From Arthrobacter sp. M2012083 (GTDB taxonomy: Bacteria; Actinomycetota; Actinomycetes; Actinomycetales; Micrococcaceae): a stretch of 64,000 bases of DNA. The stretch covers positions 1-64,000 of the forward strand of contig NZ_AKKK01000001.1 of assembly GCF_000281065.1 (NCBI RefSeq), read 5' to 3'. Shown one piece after another: positions 55,121 to 63,329 of this stretch (the stretch's first letter is position 1; the number at the start of each line of letters is the position of its first letter). The notes under the pieces are model-generated. The model did not search any database. It was not told the origin of the DNA and was given only the letters and a program-made list of their open reading frames with translations. Made by a program: the position numbers and the translations under genes.

Positions 55121-55318
55121 ATGAAGAGCATCGCCCTCCTGCGCGAACGAGCCACCCGCGTCATGCCGACCGGTTCCCACTGCCCGGCGTCAGGCCTGTG
55201 GAGCCCGGATTCCGATCCGGATGCCGTTCAGGTTTTCGCGGAAGGCCACATCCTCCCGGCGCACAATGGCGTACCCACTGTGTGGCGGCGCCGCACTGCC
55301 GCTGAAGTGTCGGCATGA
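55121..55318 (+). CDS. Small protein with CPxSGxW motif
   Basis: A 65-aa protein (MKSIALLRERATRVMPTGSHCPASGLWSPDSDPDAVQVFAEGHILPAHNGVPTVWRRR...). The CPASGLW segment recalls small proteins that cap a compact beta fold; function unknown. AAGGATGAG lies upstream of the ATG. Its stop overlaps the next start by 4 nt, so the two small genes are co-translated. The frame from 55108 in another phase covers the same bases but lacks this motif. Confidence 0.7.
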   Translation: MKSIALLRERATRVMPTGSHCPASGLWSPDSDPDAVQVFAEGHILPAHNGVPTVWRRRTAAEVSA

Positions 55319-55545
55319 CCAGCACCATCCTGAACAGGCCCGCCGATTACCGTCACGTACCAGCGGCTGAGTGGACTGAACTCAGCTCCGGCGATCCCGT
55401 ATGGATCTACGATGTCGCGTGGGGCGCCGGGACCGGCCGCGTGGACGATGTTTCCAAGCACCAGGAATTGCTCTGGGTGATCCTCGAGCCGACCGGCCGC
55501 AGGCTCATCTGCGGAACGGACGACGTCGAGGTTTGGACCGCCTGA
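55315..55545 (+). CDS. Small hypothetical protein
   Basis: A 76-aa protein (MTSTILNRPADYRHVPAAEWTELSSGDPVWIYDVAWGAGTGRVDDVSKHQELLWVILEPTGRRLICGTDDVEVWTA), predicted all-beta, SH3-like in look. It overlaps the preceding gene by ATGA. No family recognised. A 21-bp-armed palindrome follows 7 nt after the stop. Confidence 0.7.
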   Translation: MTSTILNRPADYRHVPAAEWTELSSGDPVWIYDVAWGAGTGRVDDVSKHQELLWVILEPTGRRLICGTDDVEVWTA

Positions 55546-55552
55546 AAAGACT

Positions 55553-55615
55553 CGCCGAGATGGCACTTAATACCAATGTCTGAGCGGATCATACGTATTA
55601 GGTGCCATCTCGGCG
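55553..55615. terminator. Long palindrome between convergent genes
   Basis: A 21-bp arm at 55553-55573 (CGCCGAGATGGC...) pairs, with one G-T wobble, with 55595-55615 (...GCCATCTCGGCG); loop 21 nt. It occupies the gap between the small-gene pair and the lactonase gene and may end transcription both ways. Its sequence is unrelated to copies A-D. Confidence 0.7.
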
Positions 55616-55619
55616 TCAG

Positions 55620-56663
55620 TTAACCGGCGGGAACCAGCATGCTCGGAGAGCCCGTCTCGACCCGACCCGCGGGGCCGTCCGGCAGTCCGGTTTCAGGGTC
55701 CAGCTTGAAGCTCACGACGTCGTCCGAGCCTTCGTTGGCGACGTACAGCCAGCCTTCGCGGACCAGGTGGTGGCGCGGCCACTCGCCGCCGCACGGCACG
55801 TCCTCGAGGGGCTGCAGCTCAGCCCCGCTGTGGGACACTTTCAAAACACAAATGCGGTTGGATCCCCGCACGCCGACGTAAGCGAAGCGGCCGTCGGGTG
55901 AGAGTGCAATCTCCGCGCCGGCGTCGCCCTCCTTTGCCCCTGCGGCACTTGCCGGAACCATGGTTGCGAGCTCGTAAGTGCCGTCCGGTTCCATCTGAAG
56001 TGCGGCGACTTCCACGGAATATTCGGTGTCCACCAAGACAGTTCCGCTGTGATGGCGGGCCATGTGCCGGGGCCCGGAGCCCTTCGGCAGGATCACTTGA
56101 TGATCCGGTTGCAGGCCCTCGCCCGGGGAGTACCGCCACACCCTGACCAGGTCATGCCCCAAGTCGGTGGTCATGACACGGCCGTCCGGGAGCATCAAGC
56201 TTGCGTGCGCCCGGCTGGGCCGCTGCTCGTCCGGAGACGTTGCGGTGTGGGGATCGACGGCGGCCGCCGCACTCGTGCGCGACGTGATCGCGCCGTCGTC
56301 GTCCAGTTCATACAAGATGACTTGGCCGTCGCCCCAGCAGGTGGCCACAATAAAGCGTCCTTGCGGATCGGTGGCTACGTGGCAGGTTGCTTCGCCAGCG
56401 GACCAGGGATCGCCGAAAGCCTCCAGTTCAGCGTCTCCTGTCCGGCGATACGCCTGCACGGTCTTGCCTTCCTCGGCTACGGCGTAGACCACCGGGAGTG
56501 ACGGGTGCAGTGCAAGGAACGATGGCGAGTTGGCGGTGATCGCCAAACCCAGGGACGTCAGCCGGCCGGTGTCATCGGCCGAAAGTGCGACGATGCCCTC
56601 GCCGTTGCCGTTCCTGTCGGCTGTGTAGGAACCAACCCAGATCAGTGTCTTTTGAATAGCCAT
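55620..56663 (-). CDS. Lactonase family beta-propeller protein (6-phosphogluconolactonase-like)
   Basis: A 347-aa seven-bladed beta-propeller of the 3-carboxymuconate cyclase / YbhE-type lactonase family (WVGSYTADRNGNGEGI, SPSFLALHPSLPVVYAVAE, SRAHASLMLPDGRVMTTDLGHDLVRVW, NRICVLKV). It should hydrolyse a sugar or aromatic lactone. It is the last gene of the five-gene oxidoreductase operon, starting 5 nt after the previous stop, which suggests that an upstream dehydrogenase makes its lactone. Confidence 0.88.
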   Translation of the reverse strand: MAIQKTLIWVGSYTADRNGNGEGIVALSADDTGRLTSLGLAITANSPSFLALHPSLPVVYAVAEEGKTVQAYRRTGDAELEAFGDPWSAGEATCHVATDPQGRFIVATCWGDGQVILYELDDDGAITSRTSAAAAVDPHTATSPDEQRPSRAHASLMLPDGRVMTTDLGHDLVRVWRYSPGEGLQPDHQVILPKGSGPRHMARHHSGTVLVDTEYSVEVAALQMEPDGTYELATMVPASAAGAKEGDAGAEIALSPDGRFAYVGVRGSNRICVLKVSHSGAELQPLEDVPCGGEWPRHHLVREGWLYVANEGSDDVVSFKLDPETGLPDGPAGRVETGSPSMLVPAG

Positions 56664-56668
56664 GGTAA

Positions 56669-57499
56669 TCAGTGCCCCTGTACGTCCGAGTCCACACCGG
56701 CGTCCGGTCCGGCGTCGAGGGTTTGCAGTCGGATGAGGTCTTCGTGGTCCAGTTCAAAGTCGAAAATGTCCAGGTTCTCCTTCATTCTTTGCGGATTTGC
56801 GGTTTTGGGTATGGCCACCAAGCCCTGCTGGATGTGCCAGCGCAGCACCACCTGGCCCGGCGTCTTACCGTACCTATTGCCGATGCCGGCCAACACTGGC
56901 GCGTTCAAGAGGTCGCTGCTGGCACCCAGCGGGCTGTACGACTCGGTGACGATGCCGTTCGCTTCGTTGAAAGACCGGGCGGCCGGGCGCGGGATGGAGG
57001 GACTGACCTGGATCTGGTTGACCGCCGGAACAACATCAGTCTCCCTGAACAGTTGGTCCAGGTGCGAGGGCTTGAAGTTGGAAACACCAATTGATCGGGC
57101 TTTACCGGAGGCCTGCAGTTCCTCGAAAGTCTTCCACGTAGACACGAACTCACCGCGGCGGGGGAGTGGCCAGTGGATCAGAAGGAGATCGACATACTCC
57201 AGCCCCAAGCGCTCCAACGCGCCATCCAGTCCGGCGACGGCTTTACCGGAGCCTTGGAATTCCCCGTCCAATTTGGTGGTGATGAAGAGTTCTTCGCGAT
57301 TCACCCCGCAGGCCCGGATGCCGTTGCCCACGCCCTTCTCGTTGCCATATTTCACGGCAGTGTCCACGTGCCGGTAGCCGTGCGACACTGCCTCCACCAC
57401 GGCATCGGCAACCTGGGCATCATTCAACGGCCATGTTCCGAGCCCAAGTTGCGGGATTTTGTGGCCGTCGTTGAGTTCAATGAGCGGGGCAAAGGTCAT
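56669..57499 (-). CDS. Aldo/keto reductase (2,5-diketo-D-gluconate reductase type)
   Basis: A 276-aa NADPH-dependent aldo/keto reductase. The catalytic tetrad is visible: Asp in GYRHVDTAVKYGNE with Tyr, Lys in FITTKL, and His in LLIHWP; IPKTANPQRMKEN binds the cofactor phosphate. The ATG at 57499 overlaps the preceding gene's stop, fixing the start. Fourth gene of the operon. Confidence 0.9.
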   Translation of the reverse strand: MTFAPLIELNDGHKIPQLGLGTWPLNDAQVADAVVEAVSHGYRHVDTAVKYGNEKGVGNGIRACGVNREELFITTKLDGEFQGSGKAVAGLDGALERLGLEYVDLLLIHWPLPRRGEFVSTWKTFEELQASGKARSIGVSNFKPSHLDQLFRETDVVPAVNQIQVSPSIPRPAARSFNEANGIVTESYSPLGASSDLLNAPVLAGIGNRYGKTPGQVVLRWHIQQGLVAIPKTANPQRMKENLDIFDFELDHEDLIRLQTLDAGPDAGVDSDVQGH

Positions 57500-58536
57500 G
57501 TGCGCACATTCCTTTCGTAAAGCCGATCGCATAGCTCCATATAGTCCTCTTGAACCACCTGAAGCTCAGGATGCTGATCATGCCATGTCACGATCTCCCG
57601 CGCACCGTCAGCAAACGGAATCGTGGCCCTGTAATCAGGGACGAGTGCCTTGATTTTGGAGTTGTCGAACACCACTGAGTGCGAGCGGTCGCCCAAGAGG
57701 TTAGGGCCGAGCTCGGAGCTGTGGGCTGCGATGGTGTCAGATGAAACATGGAACAGTTCCGCTTCTTCCACCCCGGCCGCACGCGCAAACAGGCGGTAGA
57801 TCTGGTTCCATGGCAGGAACTCGTCAGAGGTAATCGTGTAGCTCTCGCCCACGGCTTGCGGCCTTCCCAGAAGACCGACGAAGGCCTTGGCAAAATCCCG
57901 GGTATGGGTCAGCGTCCAAAGGGACGTTCCGTCGCCGTGCACCATGACCGGCATCCCGGCACGCATCCGGTGGATATCGGTCCAACCGCCCACCATCGCG
58001 ATCTTGGTCCGGTCATACGTGTGGGATGGTCGGACTACGGTCAGTGGAAAATCCTGTTCACGGTAGGCCTCGAACAGCAGATCCTCGCAAGCGATCTTGT
58101 CACGCGAGTACTGCCAGAACGGGTTCTTCAATGGGGTTGATTCCCGAATCGGCAGCGTAGTGGGTGGCTTCTGGTAAGCCGAAGCGGAACTGATGAAAAC
58201 GTACTGCCCGGTCCGCCCACGGAACAGTTCCACACCGGCCCGCGCCTGATCCGGTGTGTACGAGATGAAGTCCGCAACGGCGTCGAACTCTCTTCCTTGA
58301 AGTACCTCGCGAACGGCGGCGGCGTCCCGGACGTCCGCGTGGAGTACGTCCGCGCCTGCCGGCACCGGCCTGCCGGCTGACCTCCCCCTGTTGAGGATGG
58401 TCAGCCGGTGGCCCAATGCGACGGCGCGTTCAGCCGCCGCCGCACTGATGACCCCGGTCCCGCCGATGAACAGGATGTTCCGGGACGAGACCGTGTCCGC
58501 TGCCGTTCCGAGGGTGGTGGGGAGGGAACTGCTCAC
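57496..58536 (-). CDS. NAD-dependent epimerase/dehydratase (atypical SDR)
   Basis: A 346-aa extended SDR with the nucleotide motif FIGGTGVIS near the N-terminus, VFISSASAYQKP, and the atypical QYSRDKIACE in place of a plain YxxxK. It resembles CSP41-like and isoflavone-reductase-like SDRs. Likely a nucleotide-sugar or sugar epimerase or dehydratase; substrate unknown. The GTG start overlaps the stop of the preceding aldo/keto reductase gene, and its own stop overlaps the next start. Confidence 0.87.
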   Translation of the reverse strand: MSSSLPTTLGTAADTVSSRNILFIGGTGVISAAAAERAVALGHRLTILNRGRSAGRPVPAGADVLHADVRDAAAVREVLQGREFDAVADFISYTPDQARAGVELFRGRTGQYVFISSASAYQKPPTTLPIRESTPLKNPFWQYSRDKIACEDLLFEAYREQDFPLTVVRPSHTYDRTKIAMVGGWTDIHRMRAGMPVMVHGDGTSLWTLTHTRDFAKAFVGLLGRPQAVGESYTITSDEFLPWNQIYRLFARAAGVEEAELFHVSSDTIAAHSSELGPNLLGDRSHSVVFDNSKIKALVPDYRATIPFADGAREIVTWHDQHPELQVVQEDYMELCDRLYERNVRT

Positions 58537-59504
58537 CAGGCGTAGTCCTCGGGGGCGGTGCGGTGGCCCGGGAAGATGTCGTCGAGACGCTTGAGTGCGT
58601 CCTCGTTCAGGGTGACGTCCAAGGCGCGGATAGCGGCATCAAGCTGTTCCTGGGTTCGAGGCCCAACGATCGGAGCCGTCACGGCAGGCTGGTGAAGCAG
58701 CCAAGCCAGCGCTACATCTCCGGGCGCATGGCCCAATTCATCCGCGAAATCCTCGTACTGGCGGATCTGCTCCTCATGCTTCTTGAGGGTCTCCAGAGCC
58801 CGGCCCTCGGCGCGGCGAACTCCCTGCTCCTCCTTCTTCAGCACACCACCAAGGAGCCCACCCTGAAGCGGGGACCAAGGGATCAGGCCCAGGCCGTATT
58901 GCTGCGCGGCAGGAATGACTTCAAGCTCAACTTCGCGCCGAAACAGGTTGTAGATGGACTGTTCGCTGACGAGACCCGTGTAATGACGCCTCCGGGCGGC
59001 CTCTTGGGCTTGGGCGATGTGCCAACCGGCAAAATTGCTGCTGCCCGAGTACAGGATCTTGCCCTGCTGGACAGCTACCTCTATAGCCTGCCAGATCTCA
59101 TCCCACGGCGTATCCCGATCGATGTGGTGGAACTGGTAGATATCGATGTAGTCCGTCTGTAGCCGCTTCAGGCTCGCATCCAGTGCGCGGCGGATATTGA
59201 GCGCGGACAGCTTGGACTCGTTGGGTCGGTCCGTCATGGTGCCATACAACTTGGTAGCCAGGACGGTGCGTTCGCGTCGCTCGCCGCCCTTCGTGAACCA
59301 TCGACCGATGATTTCCTCGGTCCAGCCGCGGTGCCCGGTTCCCCCGTACACGTTGGCGGTGTCGAAGAAGTTGATGCCGGAATCCAGTGCGGAGTCCATG
59401 ATCGAGTGAGCTGTCGCTTCGTCCGTCTGCGGACCGAAGTTCATGGTGCCCAGGCAAAGACGTGAAACTTTCAGGCCGGAACGGCCCAGGTGCGTGTACT
59501 GCAT
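58533..59504 (-). CDS. Aldo/keto reductase (YajO/Tas-like)
   Basis: A 323-aa aldo/keto reductase of the longer, potassium-channel-beta-like branch (MQYTHLGRSGLKVSRLCLGTMNFG, NFFDTANVYG, VLATKLYG, YIDIYQFHHIDR). The catalytic Asp, Tyr, Lys and His are all present. The frame is open upstream to 59630, but the ATG at 59504 has AAAGGGA 6 nt before it. It begins 13 nt after the first operon gene. Confidence 0.9.
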   Translation of the reverse strand: MQYTHLGRSGLKVSRLCLGTMNFGPQTDEATAHSIMDSALDSGINFFDTANVYGGTGHRGWTEEIIGRWFTKGGERRERTVLATKLYGTMTDRPNESKLSALNIRRALDASLKRLQTDYIDIYQFHHIDRDTPWDEIWQAIEVAVQQGKILYSGSSNFAGWHIAQAQEAARRRHYTGLVSEQSIYNLFRREVELEVIPAAQQYGLGLIPWSPLQGGLLGGVLKKEEQGVRRAEGRALETLKKHEEQIRQYEDFADELGHAPGDVALAWLLHQPAVTAPIVGPRTQEQLDAAIRALDVTLNEDALKRLDDIFPGHRTAPEDYAW

Positions 59505-59517
59505 GGTTGTCCCTTTC

Positions 59518-60339
59518 TTAGAGCTGGGTGAAAGCAGCGACGGCGGGATCGGAGCCGATGCGGGCGCCCGCCTCGAGTGCCGTAATGGCAGCCAGTTCGG
59601 ATTCGGTGAGGGTGAGATCGGCCGCGCCAAAGTTCTCGCGCATCCTCTTCGAGTCCGCGGACTTGGGGATCACGATGGTCCCCTGGGCGAGATGCCAGGC
59701 CAGAATCACCTGTGCGGGAGTAGTGCCGTGGGCCGCCGCCACAAGGGCCACCTGCTCGGAGTTCAGGTCCTTGCCCTGGCCCAGCGGGCTGTAGGCCTCC
59801 ACGGCGATGCTGAGGTCGCGGCACTTGTTGGCCAGCTCGCCCTGTTGGTACGTGGGGTGGACTTCGATCTGGTTTACGGCGGGCACCACATCTGCTTCTT
59901 TCAGCAACGTCTCCACGTGGTCCGAGAGGAAGTTGGAGACGCCGATGGCCCGGATCTGCTTGTCCTGGTACAGCTTCTCCATCTCTTTCCATGCCTGCGT
60001 GTAGAGGCCCTGCGACGGAACGGGCCAATGGATCAGGTACAGGTCGACAACTTCAAGGCCCAAGGCGTCGCGGCTACGTTGGAACGCATCATAGGCCTCG
60101 CCTTGCTCCCCGTTGCGGAGCTTGGTGGTGATGAACAGTTCTTCCCGGGGAATGCCCGAGGCCGCGACGGCAGCGCCGACTCCTGCCTCGTTGCGGTAGG
60201 CGGCCGCGGTGTCGATATGGCGGTAGCCGGCTTCCAAGGCATCTTCCACTACTTTCTGCGTTTCTTCAGCAGGTACTTGGAAGACACCGAATCCGAGCTG
60301 GGGAATGGTGACGCCGTTGTTCAATGTCAGCTCTGGCAT
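59518..60339 (-). CDS. Aldo/keto reductase (2,5-diketo-D-gluconate reductase type)
   Basis: A 273-aa aldo/keto reductase with GYRHIDTAAAYRNE, FITTKL, LYLIHWP and IPKSADSKRMREN, i.e. an intact tetrad and NADPH site. It shares the subtype with the fourth operon gene but is clearly divergent from it. AGGAG before the ATG at 60339. First gene of the operon, divergent from the MmyB-like regulator. Confidence 0.91.
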   Translation of the reverse strand: MPELTLNNGVTIPQLGFGVFQVPAEETQKVVEDALEAGYRHIDTAAAYRNEAGVGAAVAASGIPREELFITTKLRNGEQGEAYDAFQRSRDALGLEVVDLYLIHWPVPSQGLYTQAWKEMEKLYQDKQIRAIGVSNFLSDHVETLLKEADVVPAVNQIEVHPTYQQGELANKCRDLSIAVEAYSPLGQGKDLNSEQVALVAAAHGTTPAQVILAWHLAQGTIVIPKSADSKRMRENFGAADLTLTESELAAITALEAGARIGSDPAVAAFTQL

Positions 60340-60541
60340 GACGGTCTCCTTCGACGGAATGGTTATGGTGATGACACTCCACGTTCCCGACGGGCAGAAA
60401 ACGTTTTCGGAGGCTCTGGTACTGAGCCTATTCACTTTTGGCGGCAGAGTCAGCAGTCCAACCTGATCCTGTTTTTCCTAGGTCTGGTAGTCCTACCCAA
60501 AATGGTGGTTATTCACACGCCTGGACCGGCAGAATGGACGG

Positions 60542-61417
60542 ATGGGTCAAAGCGCCGAGTTTGGTAAATTCCTCAAGGTCATGCGCGCCCGTCTGTCACC
60601 CGAGGACGCTGGAGCGCAAGAGTCGAGCGGTGCACGCAGGGTGCCCGGCCTTCGCCGCGAAGAGGTTGCCCGACTCTCCGGAGTGAGCACCGACTACTAC
60701 ACGCGCCTGGAACAGGGCCGCAACATCCACCCGTCCAAGGCAGTCCTCGACTCTGTTGCCCGCGCTCTGCGCCTGGATGCCGGGGAGCAAGCGCACATGA
60801 TGGACCTCCTGGAGCACTGTTCAAGTTCTTCAGGCAATCCCGGTCCGGTGCAAAAGGTGAGGCCCGGGCTCCGGCAGCTGCTCGACGCCGTCGGCGATGT
60901 TCCTGCCATGGTGCTGGGCAGGCGCGCGGATGTGCTGGCCGGGAACCGGATGGCCCACCTTCTCTTCACCAACTTCCCTGCACTCCCCGCCGGGGAGAGG
61001 AACCTGACCCGCTGGATCATCCTGGATCCCTTGGCGGGGCAGCTGTTCAGGGACTGGAAAACCGTCGCCGCTGAAGCCGTGGGTGCCCTCCGGATGGACG
61101 TGGGCCGGCACCCGAACGATCCGCAGACAAATCAACTCGTGGGAGAGCTCGCAGTGCACAGCGAGCATTTTCGTCAGTGGTGGGCCGGGCACAGGGTGGC
61201 ATCGCGATCCGCCGGCACAGTGCGGCTGCACCACCCGATTGTGGGTGACTTGGAACTGAACTTTGAGACGCTGAGCCTCCCGGACGACCCCGACCAGATG
61301 CTAAGGATCTATTCCGCGAAGGCCGGTTCGCCGTCGTCGGACGCTTTAACGCTGCTGAGCTTCGGTGAGGCGGCCGCCGTGCCCGTTCCCGAACCCGCCA
61401 GCCGGGACGACAGTTAA
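60542..61417 (+). CDS. XRE family regulator with MmyB-like ligand domain
   Basis: A 291-aa regulator: N-terminal helix-turn-helix (LRREEVARLSGVSTDYYTRLEQGRNIHPSKAVLDSVARAL) and a C-terminal MmyB-like PAS-type domain (MVLGRRADVLAGNRMAHLLFTNFPALPAGERNLTRWIILDP...). In actinobacteria these often stand divergent to oxidoreductase genes and repress them. Here it faces the five-gene operon across about 200 bp. CAGAAT lies 6 nt before the ATG. The last codons lie inside a 45-bp palindrome. Confidence 0.9.
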   Translation: MGQSAEFGKFLKVMRARLSPEDAGAQESSGARRVPGLRREEVARLSGVSTDYYTRLEQGRNIHPSKAVLDSVARALRLDAGEQAHMMDLLEHCSSSSGNPGPVQKVRPGLRQLLDAVGDVPAMVLGRRADVLAGNRMAHLLFTNFPALPAGERNLTRWIILDPLAGQLFRDWKTVAAEAVGALRMDVGRHPNDPQTNQLVGELAVHSEHFRQWWAGHRVASRSAGTVRLHHPIVGDLELNFETLSLPDDPDQMLRIYSAKAGSPSSDALTLLSFGEAAAVPVPEPASRDDS

Positions 61418-61453
61418 TGACAATCCGGAGCTCCGGAACTGTCATCAACTGTC
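61409..61453. terminator. Long palindrome between regulator and dodecin genes
   Basis: A near-perfect 45-bp dyad: GACAGTT (61409-61415), ATGACA and TCCGGAG on the left match CTCCGGA, TGTCAT and AACTGTC (61447-61453) on the right. The left arm includes the regulator stop codon. It probably ends both convergent transcripts. Confidence 0.7.
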
Positions 61454-61479
61454 ATCTCGCGGGTGTAATGAAGGGGTGA

Positions 61480-61689
61480 TCAGCGCTCCAGGCGGAAACC
61501 AAGCTTGATGGTGACCTGCCAGTCGGCCACTGCGCCGTCCTCAAGGTGGCCGCGGATTTCCTTGACCTCAAACCAGTCCAGGTTCCGCAGGGTCTGGGAG
61601 GCTGTTGCGATGCCATTCTTGATCGCGTCGTCAACGCCCTCGGTGGAAGTTCCTACAATTTCGGAAACGCTATATGTGTGGCCAGCCAT
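61480..61689 (-). CDS. Dodecin family flavin-binding protein
   Basis: A 69-aa dodecin, which forms a hollow 12-mer storing flavin (or CoA) pairs. The stacking tryptophan is in RNLDWFEVKEIRG; VSEIVGTSTEGVDDAIKNGI and WQVTIKLGFRLE are conserved. GAGGAG lies before the ATG at 61689, which excludes the longer frame. A flavin reservoir fits the oxidoreductase-rich surroundings, but no link is shown. Confidence 0.92.
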   Translation of the reverse strand: MAGHTYSVSEIVGTSTEGVDDAIKNGIATASQTLRNLDWFEVKEIRGHLEDGAVADWQVTIKLGFRLER

Positions 61690-61797
61690 GGTGCTCCTCA
61701 TCAACGTCTTACGAATCTCTGGAAAATCAGGCCCGCCAGGCAGGCCGTCCATGCAGACTAGCCCACGGATCACCGTGCGGCCAGAGTCTGCAGGGGC

Positions 61798-62604
61798 TTA
61801 GCTTTCGCGCCAGTCGTTGCTCGTGATGTGCGAACCCGCCTGGGGTCCCATCTGCAACATTCCGCCGTCCACCGGCCAAGAAGCGCCGTTGACGTAACTG
61901 GAATCCGGTGATGCCAGGAAGGCGATGACAGCGGCGATTTCCCGGGCATCGCCGGGACGTCCCAGCGGAACTCCGGGCCGTTCCTTCCGGGTGGGATCTT
62001 CATCTTCCTGGCCTGTCATGGGAGTCGCGATTTCGCCCGGCGCCACATTGTTGGCGGTGATGCCGTGCTCAGCGAGTTCCAGGGCCATGGTTTTGATGAG
62101 GCCACCCAAGCCGTGCTTGGAGGCGTCATACGCCGAGGCTCCTACCCTTGGCTGGAACTCGTGGACGCTGGTGACGGCGATGATGCGCCCACCGCGGCCG
62201 GCCTTCACCATGCGCTTGGCTGCGGTCTGCATTGCCACGAAGGCTCCGTTGAGGTTCGTGTCCAAGGTGGACATCCACGTGTCGTAGTCCAACTCAAGGA
62301 ATTTGGTGCCGTCGCCGGTTCCTGAGTTGTTGACGAAGACGTCCACGCCGCCAAGTTCCTCAGCAAGCTTGTGGATGGCTGCAGCTGTTCCCCGGGCATC
62401 AGTGGTGTCCAGGTGGCGGACCACTGCTCTCCGACCCAGACCACGGACCTCCTCCGCGGTTTCCTCAGCTCCCTGCTGATCCGAGTGCCAGGTGATCCCT
62501 ACATCCATGCCTGCTTTGGCCAAGGCCACTGCGGTGGCCCGCCCGATTCCTGAATCCGATCCCGTGACGATGGCGGTCTGCGGGGAAAATCGTGCGTCGC
62601 TCAT
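61798..62604 (-). CDS. SDR family oxidoreductase
   Basis: A 268-aa classical SDR with TGSDSGIG (14-21), NNSG and the catalytic YDASK. The overall look is of glucose 1-dehydrogenase-like or YohF-like reductases. Cytoplasmic, NAD(P)-dependent; substrate unknown. It is separate from the five-gene operon, divergent from the universal stress protein gene. Confidence 0.88.
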   Translation of the reverse strand: MSDARFSPQTAIVTGSDSGIGRATAVALAKAGMDVGITWHSDQQGAEETAEEVRGLGRRAVVRHLDTTDARGTAAAIHKLAEELGGVDVFVNNSGTGDGTKFLELDYDTWMSTLDTNLNGAFVAMQTAAKRMVKAGRGGRIIAVTSVHEFQPRVGASAYDASKHGLGGLIKTMALELAEHGITANNVAPGEIATPMTGQEDEDPTRKERPGVPLGRPGDAREIAAVIAFLASPDSSYVNGASWPVDGGMLQMGPQAGSHITSNDWRES

Positions 62605-62764
62605 TGTCTTGCCTTTCGGTCGTGTGATCGTTCCGATGATTTATCCCTACCCTGAGATTCCGGCCGTAAACACTCCAGACGCAAAAGGGTCATCCCGGCG
62701 GATGGTGATCGAGTGTAGATTTCTTGCAGCAGCACCCAGTGAATCCCCACAACCAGGAGTACTC

Positions 62765-63196
62765 ATGTCAGAAGTTATTGTGGTCGGCGTCGACAGCAGC
62801 GAGACGGCCAAGCGCGCAGCAGTGGCAGCAGCGAAGCTCGCCACCGCACTCGGTGCCGAACTGCACGTGATCAGCGGCTTCTCCGATGACCGCATCGAAG
62901 AGTTCGGCAGCGGCAGCGACCGCATCACTGTCTCCTCGGCGGATTCCGCGGAGTACGTGGCCCGCAAGGTCTCCGAAGAGCTGGACGTTCCCGCTGGCAA
63001 CATCAAGTACTTCGCAGCCCGCGGCACTCCGGCCAACGCCCTCATCAACTATGCCGAGACCAACAACGCCTCGCTGATCGTGGTGGGCAACAAGCGCATG
63101 AAGGGCCTGGGTCGCGTCCTGGGCAGCATCGCCAACAGCGTGGCGCATGGTGCTCCCTGCGACGTGTACATCGTGAACACGGACGTCGAGGCGTAG
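62765..63196 (+). CDS. Universal stress protein UspA family
   Basis: A 143-aa single-domain Usp with the ATP-binding signature GNKRMKGLGRVLGSIANSV (G-2x-G-9x-G-S/A pattern) and VVGVDSSETAKRA at the N-terminus. The ATG at 62765 follows AGGAG; the frame is open to 62492 but that part is antisense to the SDR gene. The stop is followed immediately by a palindromic repeat. Confidence 0.92.
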   Translation: MSEVIVVGVDSSETAKRAAVAAAKLATALGAELHVISGFSDDRIEEFGSGSDRITVSSADSAEYVARKVSEELDVPAGNIKYFAARGTPANALINYAETNNASLIVVGNKRMKGLGRVLGSIANSVAHGAPCDVYIVNTDVEA

Positions 63197-63198
63197 CC

Positions 63199-63268
63199 CC
63201 CACCCATGTAGGTAGCAGCACAGGCCGTGATGAGGGCTCAGAACGGCCTGTGCTGCTACTTAGTTGGG
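63199..63268. repeat. Dispersed palindromic element, copy D
   Basis: GTAGCAGCACAGGCCGT (63212-63228) pairs perfectly with ACGGCCTGTGCTGCTAC (63243-63259), 17 bp, loop 14 nt. Left flank CCCACCCATGTAG and right flank TTAGTTGGG match other copies. It starts 2 nt after the stop of the universal stress gene and lies between convergent genes. Confidence 0.8.
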
Positions 63269-63329
63269 CTCGGTGCTGCCTCCTTGAGTTAGTGGCGGCG
63301 GGATTTCCTCAATTTGCGGGAGCCCGCAG

